Source: Candidatus Competibacteraceae bacterium (GTDB lineage Bacteria; Pseudomonadota; Gammaproteobacteria; Competibacterales; Competibacteraceae). Taken from it: a stretch of 37,775 bases of DNA. Both the position numbers and the translations under genes were made by a program. The stretch covers positions 1 through 37,775 of the forward strand of contig RXIX01000021.1 in the NCBI GenBank assembly GCA_003989075.1, written 5' to 3'. The notes beneath the pieces are model-generated. The model saw nothing but the letters and a program-made list of their open reading frames with translations. It was not told where the DNA came from and did no database searches. Of this stretch, positions 7,744 to 15,010 are shown piece by piece (the stretch's first letter is position 1; each line of letters opens with the position of its first letter).

Positions 7744-8859
7744 TCAGCGCAGGACGTACATCAGCAAGGCTGATACCACGCCAATCGCCGCTGCACCACC
7801 AGCGGCCAGATAAATGCGGCGCTGCAGCTCATGTCGCGCGGTGATCCAGAACTGCTGGATGGCCTGCTCGGTCTGTGCGCTGCTCACACGCAGCTCTTCT
7901 TCGTCAGCGCCGGCCTGGCGCTGCGCCAGCGTGCTGGCGGCATGCTGGCGCACGGTGTCCTGGGCAACATCACTGGCCACGATGCGGACTGTTTCCATCG
8001 CCTTGTGCATGGCTTCGCCAAAACGCTGGCTCAATTGCCGCACCAACCGCTCGGACAGTTCGTGCAACTGCACCTGGCATACCTGCACCGCCACCGTGTG
8101 AGCCAGCGCTTCACACTCGTCACGGCTGAGGCCCTGCGCCGCAGCCGGTTGCTCCGCCAGCCGTTTTTCCAACTGCTGATCCAGCCAGGGGCCCAGCTCG
8201 GCATGCAGGGCCACCCTATCAACGGGCGCTGGTGCCGGCACCGGCGGCGACCAGGCCGCCAGACGCGCGTCGCAAATCTGCTGTACCAGTGGCGCGAGGC
8301 GCTCTCCCTGCTGATTCTCGAAGTCGCTGCGTACCCTGGCGACAACATCGTTGATCAGCGGCAGCACCTGCGACTCGATCGAGTCATAAAACACCTGCTC
8401 AGCCTTTTCCAGCGCCAGCTTGCCGACCCATTCAGCCGTAACCGTCATGTCAAGCGGTTCTGGTGACGGCGGCGCTTTCGCGGCTACAGCGGCGGTGCGC
8501 ATCGTGTCCAGAATCGTGCCGAGCACATCGGGCATCGCCGGCTTGACCAGCACCCCCACGGCGCCGGTCGCCAGGGCATGATTCAGGTAGCCAGGTTCAT
8601 CCTTGGAGGTGTACATGGCCACCGGAATCGCCGCCAGATTCGCATCCGCCTTGATGCGCGTCAGCGCAGTCAAGCCATCCATACCCGGCATGGTGTGATC
8701 CATGAAAATGCCATCGGGCTGCTGGCCGCGCAGATATTCCAGGGCCTCTTCCGCTGACTCGACCGTGTCGACGGTGATGCCGAATCCCTGCAACATCTTG
8801 CGTAGCATCAACCGCGCAGACTTGGAGTCGTCTACTACAAGAACATGGTGGATTGGCAT
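7744..8859 (-). CDS. Response regulator receiver with C-terminal membrane anchor
   Basis: 371 aa with a good ribosome site (AGGAG before the ATG). Residues 1-120 are a complete receiver: D10/D11 acidic pair, phospho-acceptor D54 (IFMDHTMPG), T84 and K106 (VLVKP). A Pro/Ala linker follows, then ~200 residues of helical, Q/E/R-rich sequence without a DNA-binding or enzymatic motif. The protein ends in a single hydrophobic helix (residues ~349-370, YLAAGGAAAIGVVSALLMYV) and a final Arg: a tail anchor. A receiver held at the membrane by its own C-terminus is unusual. The neighbouring downstream gene encodes a membrane coiled-coil protein. No cognate kinase lies beside it. Confidence 0.85.
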   Translation of the reverse strand: MPIHHVLVVDDSKSARLMLRKMLQGFGITVDTVESAEEALEYLRGQQPDGIFMDHTMPGMDGLTALTRIKADANLAAIPVAMYTSKDEPGYLNHALATGAVGVLVKPAMPDVLGTILDTMRTAAVAAKAPPSPEPLDMTVTAEWVGKLALEKAEQVFYDSIESQVLPLINDVVARVRSDFENQQGERLAPLVQQICDARLAAWSPPVPAPAPVDRVALHAELGPWLDQQLEKRLAEQPAAAQGLSRDECEALAHTVAVQVCQVQLHELSERLVRQLSQRFGEAMHKAMETVRIVASDVAQDTVRQHAASTLAQRQAGADEEELRVSSAQTEQAIQQFWITARHELQRRIYLAAGGAAAIGVVSALLMYVLR

Positions 8860-8906
8860 ACACCCTCTCCTATTTCCCTACCTGTTATCATGATGTCTTC
8901 CAACAC

Positions 8907-8922
8907 GGGTCCATATGGATCC
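8907..8922. promoter_or_regulatory. Palindrome upstream of the tail-anchored receiver gene
   Basis: GGGTCCATATGGATCC is a 16-bp palindrome with one mismatched pair, lying 48 bp upstream of the receiver gene's start in the gap after the acyltransferase gene. It could be an operator; I find no clear promoter beside it. Confidence 0.28.
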
Positions 8923-8930
8923 CGCGCAAA

Positions 8931-10031
8931 TCAGGCGGCGCGTGGCGCGGCGCGCGGCCGCAATCCCTTACGATGGTAATAATCCATGACGATGCCGCAA
9001 TATACGGCAAACAGCACAAACGGCAGCGCGATCCGCCCAATACCCTCGATGACCACCCAGTAATCCAGCCAATTCAGCGCCGGCAGAACAAAGCTGTGCG
9101 CGGTATAGATCGGCAGGGAGGCCTGGCCAAACAGCGCCAGCAGATAGGTCAGCTTCTTCTCGCGCGCGCCCAGATGCAGGCCAAGCAGGATAAAGCCACT
9201 CAGCATCAGCAGACCCGGACCGGCAAAAAACAGCCAGTACCAGATTCGCGGCGGCGCCTTGGCGGTACCGGCGACGATCACATGCAGGCTCAGTTCGCCA
9301 CTGATCAGCCCCAGCACGCAGCCGGCGGCAGTCAGACCCAGCGCCACCGGCAGCAGGCGCTTGACGAAGGCCCGTTCCTGGCCCGTGCGCACTGCCTGAC
9401 GCAGCGCGATGCCCACCGGAATCGCCATGATGGCACTGCCCGACAGCTGCAGATAGGCATACGGTCCCGACAGCAGGTTCAGGCGCAGGTATTCCTGGAA
9501 GCCGAGCGCCGGATCAATCGGCCAGAATGGCAGCCACGCCAGCGCCAGCGCCCAGTGCGCCGCCCCCAGCAGCAGGGCGTTGCGCAGCGGCGTCGTCCCC
9601 AGGGCGCGCAACCACAGCGGCACCGACAGCAGCGCCAGCGCATAGTAGTTGAGAATGCTGTAGGTACTGAACAGCCAGCGGCTGCCGTTGAAATCACCCG
9701 TCAGGGCCAGATTGATATAGGTCGGCACGCAGATCAGCAGCGCGCACAGCACCAGCAGCCGTGAACGTGCATGCACCGCCTTGAGCACCTGGGGGCGGCT
9801 GGGTCCCTGGAAGCGTTCGTAGTACACAAACCCGACCGTGACGCCAAAGACCAGAATGAATGTGGTGGTCGCGAAACGCCCCCAGAACAGCACCGGCTCA
9901 GCCAGCGGAGCCAGAGCAGGGAGGCGTTGAAAAACGCCCGGCCCGAAGTGCATGATCATCATCGAGATGATCGCCAGGGCACGAGTTTCGTCAATAGCGG
10001 TAAAGCGCGGCGCAGAGGCGGACTTGGACAT
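8931..10031 (-). CDS. Membrane acyltransferase (acyltransferase-3 / HGSNAT-like)
   Basis: 366-aa polytopic protein with about ten hydrophobic segments. The N-terminus RFTAIDETRALAIISMMIMHF is the pattern of membrane O-acyltransferases (R-x-x-x-x-D-x-x-R followed by a first helix containing H). A conserved C-terminal ASLPIYTAHSF fits the same superfamily. These enzymes carry acetyl groups across the membrane and modify sugars of surface polymers. It sits in the exopolysaccharide locus, divergent from an SGNH esterase gene with a 174-bp shared gap, suggesting paired acetylation and deacetylation. The family is likely but its exact branch is uncertain. Confidence 0.75.
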   Translation of the reverse strand: MSKSASAPRFTAIDETRALAIISMMIMHFGPGVFQRLPALAPLAEPVLFWGRFATTTFILVFGVTVGFVYYERFQGPSRPQVLKAVHARSRLLVLCALLICVPTYINLALTGDFNGSRWLFSTYSILNYYALALLSVPLWLRALGTTPLRNALLLGAAHWALALAWLPFWPIDPALGFQEYLRLNLLSGPYAYLQLSGSAIMAIPVGIALRQAVRTGQERAFVKRLLPVALGLTAAGCVLGLISGELSLHVIVAGTAKAPPRIWYWLFFAGPGLLMLSGFILLGLHLGAREKKLTYLLALFGQASLPIYTAHSFVLPALNWLDYWVVIEGIGRIALPFVLFAVYCGIVMDYYHRKGLRPRAAPRAA

Positions 10032-10205
10032 ACAATCGCGATTCCAGAGGTCGGCAGCGAAAAGGTGGCGTATCTTGTGTCGCCTGGCGCCATTGTAACA
10101 AGTCCGGCTAATCGACAGGATGAAAAAACCGCATTATTCCCTCCATCCGCAGCGGCGCTCTTTCCATCGCCCGCACCCGGCCCATCCATACAGGGAACCC
10201 AACGC

Positions 10206-10961
10206 GTGAACCCGTTTATCCGTCCTCTTCCGCCACGCTGGCGCTGGCTGGTGCTGGCGATGCTCATTGCGGTGCTGAGCCTGGGCGCTCTGCTGCTATT
10301 GCAACCGGCGGATGACTGGGAGCCAGCCATTATCGCCTTTGAAAGCCAGGACCGTCAGCAGCCGCCGGCGCCCGGTCAGGTGGTCTTCGTTGGCAGTTCC
10401 AGTATCCGCTTCTGGGACACGCTGGCCGCAGACATGGCCCCGGTGCCGGTGCTCAATCGCGGTTTTGGCGGCGCGTGGCTGCGCGATGTGGTGCATTATG
10501 CCGAGCGCATCATCACGCCTTACCGGCCACGCCTGGTGGTGGTCTACGCCGGCGAGAACGATCTGGGCTCACGCTGGTCGCGCCCGGGCGCGGTGGTGGA
10601 TCGTTTCCAGCAACTGGTCGCGCGCCTGCGCCAGCATGACCCGGCACTGCCGATTGTGCTGCTGGCGATCAAGCCTTCGCCGTATTACATGCAGCGCCTG
10701 AGTGCGCAGGCCGAAGCCAACCGGCAACTGCGCGCCTATTGCGAGACCACGCCGGGCCTGCGCTTCATCGATGTCGCCAGTCCCCTGCTGAACGCTACTG
10801 GCCAGCCACGCCCGGAGTTCTACCGCGATGGCCTGCACCTGAACGCCGCCGGTTACGCCGTGCTGCGCGATCAGGTACGGCCAGTGCTGTTGGACATGCT
10901 GGGCCTTAGGTCAGTATCCGCCGGAACCGGTACAACGGTGGTGGCGCCGTCGGCGCCGTGA
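10206..10961 (+). CDS. SGNH/GDSL-type hydrolase, membrane-anchored
   Basis: 251 aa from the GTG at 10206, chosen because AGGGA lies 9 bases upstream; the frame stays open further left, over the neighbouring acyltransferase gene. A signal anchor spans ~13-33 (WLVLAMLIAVLSLGALLLL). SGNH blocks are all visible: nucleophile Ser in VFVGSSSIRFW (S65), Gly in NRGFGGA, Asn in GEND (N118), and the D208-H211 pair in DGLHLN. The family cleaves esters such as O-acetyl groups on glycans. The enzyme would face the periplasm. Its 3' end overlaps the convergent polymerase/ligase gene by 56 bp. It probably trims acyl groups from the exopolysaccharide. Confidence 0.85.
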   Translation: MNPFIRPLPPRWRWLVLAMLIAVLSLGALLLLQPADDWEPAIIAFESQDRQQPPAPGQVVFVGSSSIRFWDTLAADMAPVPVLNRGFGGAWLRDVVHYAERIITPYRPRLVVVYAGENDLGSRWSRPGAVVDRFQQLVARLRQHDPALPIVLLAIKPSPYYMQRLSAQAEANRQLRAYCETTPGLRFIDVASPLLNATGQPRPEFYRDGLHLNAAGYAVLRDQVRPVLLDMLGLRSVSAGTGTTVVAPSAP

Positions 10962-12294
10962 CCGTGCCCATGGTCTGCTCCTGCCCAGTGCGCATGTAGC
11001 TTTCCGCCCAGCCGGTGATCAGGAACAGTAGCGCCACGGTCTGATTGCCCATGTACACCGTCGCCACGGAGATGATATAGCAGACGTAGACCCCGGCCAG
11101 GGAGAAGGCCAGCGAACTGCCAAGCGGCTCCGGATTGGGTCGCTGCATGGCATGGCGGATCAAGCGCGCGGTCATGCCGATCAGGATAATCAGATACAGG
11201 GTCAGGGCGATCTTGCCGTGCTGCAGGAACAGCAGCAGATAATAGTTATCGATCGATTCCTGCCCCGGAACCTTCGGCCACTTGATCAGCCCCCAGCCCC
11301 AGGTTGCCTCCTTGGCGGCGATGTCGGTGTAATTGGTGATCAGCTCCAGACGATAGGCGGCAGTTTCCTGATTTTCGGTCTTGGCGTTCTCGCGGCCAAC
11401 GCCAGCCCATTGCAGGAAAGCGATGAATCCGGGCAGGCAGATGCCAAAGATAAACACCAGCAGGATGCCAACGCCGATCCAGCGGTTACGCATCCGCCCG
11501 ATAAACACCACCACCGCCGCGATAATACCGGCCAGCCACGGCCCCTTGACCAGAGTGATGAGCGCCCCGCCGAACATGCCCAGGGTATACATCTCGGCCT
11601 CGGTCAGCTTCGGCCAGGGCAGCCACTTGAACAGCGGATGGCGCTGCCGGGTCCAGGCACCGCTCCAGTGCAGCCAGCGCTGGATGCGGTAACCGGACAC
11701 CATCATCACCCCGGCCAGAATGGCGTGACCGTAGGGACCAGCGCAGCGCGCCAGTCCCCAGCGGAAGGTGATGATCCAGCCCAGGCCCTGCCCGGAGAAA
11801 AACGGCCCGATGATCTTCTGCCAGGGATTGACGCCAAAGCGCGATTCATACAGGCAGATGATGGCCACGGTAAACAGGCAGATGACAATCTTCTTGGCGA
11901 AGGCCACCCGTCCGCCCAGCGGCTCGACCAGGCTCTTGGCCAGCACGTAGGGGATGACCACCGAAGTCAGCATGGTGAACATCAGGTTCTGGGCATCGTT
12001 GTAGCCGGACGCCCGATACTCGGAATAGGAAATCACCGCAGCCAGGCAATACACCACCAGGTCAAAGGGCGTGAACTGATAGCCGGGCGCACCGCGGGTT
12101 ATGAAGACGATGAAGATGGCCAGGGCCGCTGCCTGGTTTGAGGTCGGATCGGGCAGACCGGGCGCGATCCAGCGATAGTAGTCCGGGACCAGCAGCAGCG
12201 CCGGCAGGTAGACATTGAAAAAGGCGAACTGCGGCGAGCGCACCACCGCGAAATAGGCGGCCAGCAATCCGGGAATCAGCGCCAGAATGGCCAT
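10906..12294 (-). CDS. O-antigen ligase / Wzy-like polysaccharide polymerase
   Basis: 462-aa membrane protein with about 12 hydrophobic segments. I start it at the ATG at 12294 (AGGA 9 bases upstream, hydrophobic helix starting at once) rather than at the upstream in-frame start at 12393, which would run into the neighbouring acyltransferase gene. A large loop between later segments contains GRENAKTENQETAAYR and TWGWGLIKW, the Wzy_C/O-antigen-ligase style periplasmic loop. These proteins polymerise or ligate lipid-linked repeat units in the periplasm. It is the last gene of the long leftward operon after two glycosyltransferases and an acyltransferase, and is the best candidate polymerase partner for the flippase at 4391. 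Confidence 0.83.
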   Translation of the reverse strand: MAILALIPGLLAAYFAVVRSPQFAFFNVYLPALLLVPDYYRWIAPGLPDPTSNQAAALAIFIVFITRGAPGYQFTPFDLVVYCLAAVISYSEYRASGYNDAQNLMFTMLTSVVIPYVLAKSLVEPLGGRVAFAKKIVICLFTVAIICLYESRFGVNPWQKIIGPFFSGQGLGWIITFRWGLARCAGPYGHAILAGVMMVSGYRIQRWLHWSGAWTRQRHPLFKWLPWPKLTEAEMYTLGMFGGALITLVKGPWLAGIIAAVVVFIGRMRNRWIGVGILLVFIFGICLPGFIAFLQWAGVGRENAKTENQETAAYRLELITNYTDIAAKEATWGWGLIKWPKVPGQESIDNYYLLLFLQHGKIALTLYLIILIGMTARLIRHAMQRPNPEPLGSSLAFSLAGVYVCYIISVATVYMGNQTVALLFLITGWAESYMRTGQEQTMGTVTAPTAPPPLYRFRRILT

Positions 12295-12325
12295 GACCGG
12301 GAATCCTGCGCAGCGCCGGCGCCGT

Positions 12326-12916
12326 TCAGCCAGCCGATCCGGGCAACGGCCGCGCCGGAACCCCGGCCACCACTGCACCGGCGGCGACATCACGGGTCAC
12401 AACAGCATTGGCGCCGACCACCGCGCCATCACCAATGCTCACCCCAGCCAGCACGGTCACCCCGCGACCAATCCAGACGTTGCGGCCAAGGCGGATCGGC
12501 GTGGCGCTGTGCCCGGCGTGGCGAATGGCCTGGGCGCCGTCAAAGCGATGATTGGCATCGCGCAGGCTGGCGTATTCACCGATCATGGTCCCGGCGCCGA
12601 TGCTCACCTGCTGAAACGCCACCACATGCACGCCGCGCGACATCACCACATCATCGCCGATGTCGATGCGTCCCTGATCCTGGGTCTCCAGGTATAGACC
12701 CGGATAGAGGAACAGGTTGCGGCCCAGCGTCACCTGGCCAGTGCCGCGCACCTCGGCCACGCCCATGATCACTACCGAGGGATCGACCGGGCCACTGATA
12801 CTGGCGCGCAGCCGGGCATGCGCCCACAGGCGGCGTGCCGGCTCACCCAGCGTTGCGCCAAGCCGGGCCACAGGGGTTAGCGCAGCCACCAAAAGCTGCT
12901 TTACCAAGCCACTCAT
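12326..12916 (-). CDS. Hexapeptide-repeat O-acetyltransferase
   Basis: 196 aa; ATG at 12916 with GGAGG 6 bases upstream (a GTG three bases earlier is possible). Left-handed beta-helix repeats run from ~45 to 185 (IMGVAEVRGTGQVTLG, IDIGDDVVMSRGVHV, IRLGRNVWIGRGVTVLAG, IGDGAVVGANAVVTRDV), ending in AGVPARPLPG. The motif set matches WcaF/serine-acetyltransferase-type sugar acetyltransferases using acetyl-CoA. It lies 13 bp after the GT2 gene and 31 bp before the polymerase gene. It likely acetylates a sugar of the repeat unit on the cytoplasmic side. Confidence 0.88.
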   Translation of the reverse strand: MSGLVKQLLVAALTPVARLGATLGEPARRLWAHARLRASISGPVDPSVVIMGVAEVRGTGQVTLGRNLFLYPGLYLETQDQGRIDIGDDVVMSRGVHVVAFQQVSIGAGTMIGEYASLRDANHRFDGAQAIRHAGHSATPIRLGRNVWIGRGVTVLAGVSIGDGAVVGANAVVTRDVAAGAVVAGVPARPLPGSAG

Positions 12917-12929
12917 CACCTGCCTCCCG

Positions 12930-13955
12930 CTATTTATATTCGATCAGGCCGCGACGCCGGCCGCGCCAGCGATCCCAGACATAGCCCAGTTGCCCGACCA
13001 GGATCGGGATCTGCTGCACATGCGAATGCAGACCGTACAGGAAGCGGGTCAACGGATCGCGGCTTTTCCAGCCGACCTTGCCAGCGGTGCGCAGCGCCAA
13101 CACCAGCCACAGGCCCATGACCAGCACCGGCAGCAGCCACAAGCCACGCAACAGCCCCAGCACGCCGATCAGCAGGCTCAGCAGCAGCACGCCGGCATGA
13201 ATCCGGTTACGCCGCACCTCGCGATCCCATAACGGCGTATCAGTATGGCGAAAGCGTGCCGCCACCTCGGCATAGGCATGGCCGGCACGCACCGCCCGCC
13301 GCCAGTATTGCCGCCACTGGGTCATGGCCAGATCATGGCCGGTCATCGGCCGGTCAACGTGCAGGATCATCCCGCCCTGGGCGCGCAACCGCCGGCATAG
13401 ATCTGGCTCCTCGCCGGCGATCAGGGTCGCATCAAAGCCGTCCACGGCGGCCAGCGCCACGCGACGCATAATCGCATCGCCACCGCAGAACTCGCTTGGC
13501 CCGGGTGGATAGATCCAGTCCAGATCCAGCACCCGGTTATACAGCGAGGCTTCCGGGTGAATCTCGCGGCGATGCCCCCAGACCACCACCACCTCGGGCC
13601 TGGCCAGTTCCGGCAGCGCATCAGCAACGAAGCGCGGATGCAGAATCGTATCGCCATCCAGGAACAAGATGAACGGTGCCCGCGCCGCCCGCCAGCCGGC
13701 ATTGCGCCCCAACGCCGCCGAGGGCCGTTCCGGGCGCACGGTGATCACGCGCGCGCCCAGGGCCGCCGCCCGCTCGGGGCTGCCGTCGCTGGACGCGGAA
13801 TCGACATAAATCAGTTCCACCGGCCCGCCGATATCAGCCATGGCCCGCACCGATTCCAGACAGCGCGTCAAGCGCTCGCCTTCATTGCGCCCGATCACCA
13901 CCACCGACAGCAGCGGCTCGACGCCCACCGCATCCGGCGTCAAAAGTTCAATCAT
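12930..13955 (-). CDS. Glycosyltransferase family 2, membrane-bound
   Basis: 341 aa; the ATG at 13955 has GGAGG 6 bases upstream and overlaps the stop of the GT4 gene by 8 bp, so it is translationally coupled. GT-A fold signatures: LLSVVVIGRNEGERL near the N-terminus, IYVDSASSDGS (residues 49-59), and the metal-binding DGD (100-102) in ILFLDGDT. CGGDAIMRR and AGEEPDLCRRL fit the acceptor site and catalytic acidic residue. Residues ~272-310 contain two hydrophobic helices that would anchor it. It likely adds one sugar to the lipid-linked repeat unit; the sugar is not identifiable. Confidence 0.9.
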   Translation of the reverse strand: MIELLTPDAVGVEPLLSVVVIGRNEGERLTRCLESVRAMADIGGPVELIYVDSASSDGSPERAAALGARVITVRPERPSAALGRNAGWRAARAPFILFLDGDTILHPRFVADALPELARPEVVVVWGHRREIHPEASLYNRVLDLDWIYPPGPSEFCGGDAIMRRVALAAVDGFDATLIAGEEPDLCRRLRAQGGMILHVDRPMTGHDLAMTQWRQYWRRAVRAGHAYAEVAARFRHTDTPLWDREVRRNRIHAGVLLLSLLIGVLGLLRGLWLLPVLVMGLWLVLALRTAGKVGWKSRDPLTRFLYGLHSHVQQIPILVGQLGYVWDRWRGRRRGLIEYK

Positions 13956-15009
13956 CGTCCACCTCCGCCAGCAGGCGTTCATAATCCGCCAGGCGCTCAG
14001 CCTGAGAAAAACGCGTCGCCAGGGCCCGATCAGCACCGGCCACCCAGTCGTTCAGCAGTGCCGCCGGCGCACTTTGCAAGGCCTGCAGCCGCGCCGCCAG
14101 CGCATCGGCATCATCGGCGCGAAAGCGGCTGCCAGACACCCCCTCCTCAACCAGCAGCGCCGTACCGCCAGTATCCGGCACCAGAACCGGCACACCCGCC
14201 GCCATCGCTTCCAGGATCGCCAGCCCGAACGGCTCGCTCGGACACAGATGCAACAGCAGATCGGCGGCGGCCAGCTCTTCCGCAACCGTTTCGGTAAAGC
14301 CGATGAAATTCACCTGCGGATGACGCGCAGCAGCACGGGCGCGCAGGGTATCCAGATCCCAGCCCGAGCCGAGGATGCGAAAATCCAGCGTGCCCAGATC
14401 GGGATAACGGTCCAGCGTGTCCAGCAGCAGATCAACGCGCTTGATTGGATCGATGCGTGACACGATCACGACCTTGCGAATTCCGGCACTGGTGAATGCT
14501 GCCCGGCGCGGCGCGGCGCGTACCCGCTCATCGGTCAGGAAATTCTCGATCACCCGAATCTTGCCCGGTGCGGCACCGTTGGCGATCAGCCGCTCACGGA
14601 CAAAATCCGACACCGCCACCAGCAGTGCCGGGGTCGGATTCAGCAAGCGCTTGCGCCCATAGCTCAGGCGCTCGTCAGTGCCGCCGTGCACCAGATGCAG
14701 ATGCACCGCCTTGCGCCGGTACCAGACGTTCAGCGCCAGGAAGGCCAGCGAATGCACCACACCGGTAGCGACGAAAGCCAGCCGCCGGTGCCGTGCCAGC
14801 CACGGCTGCAGGCGCCGGGCAAATTCGCGCGGACTGCTAAAGGACTCGCCGGGAATGCCCAGGCGCGCGGCCTCGGCCAGGGCGGGTCCCGGCGGCGCCA
14901 GCAGCACCGGGCTGAAGCGATCGCGCAGGCCCTCCAGGGTGGCCAGCGCCATGCGCTCAGTGCCGTAGAGATTGCCGCTGTGCAGGGCATAAACCAGAGG
15001 CGTGCTCAT
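13948..15009 (-). CDS. Glycosyltransferase family 4
   Basis: 353 aa; ATG at 15009, one base after the stop of the chain-length gene. The frame remains open to 15261 but that part lies inside the upstream gene. GT-B features: N-terminal HSGNLYGTERMAL acceptor loop, VVIVSRIDPIKRVD starting the second Rossmann half, and the E-x7-E donor signature in SEPFGLAILEAMAAG followed by VPVLVPDTGG. A retaining, nucleotide-sugar-dependent transferase for the exopolysaccharide repeat unit is expected, acting at the cytoplasmic face. Confidence 0.91.
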   Translation of the reverse strand: MSTPLVYALHSGNLYGTERMALATLEGLRDRFSPVLLAPPGPALAEAARLGIPGESFSSPREFARRLQPWLARHRRLAFVATGVVHSLAFLALNVWYRRKAVHLHLVHGGTDERLSYGRKRLLNPTPALLVAVSDFVRERLIANGAAPGKIRVIENFLTDERVRAAPRRAAFTSAGIRKVVIVSRIDPIKRVDLLLDTLDRYPDLGTLDFRILGSGWDLDTLRARAAARHPQVNFIGFTETVAEELAAADLLLHLCPSEPFGLAILEAMAAGVPVLVPDTGGTALLVEEGVSGSRFRADDADALAARLQALQSAPAALLNDWVAGADRALATRFSQAERLADYERLLAEVDDD

Positions 15010-15010
15010 G

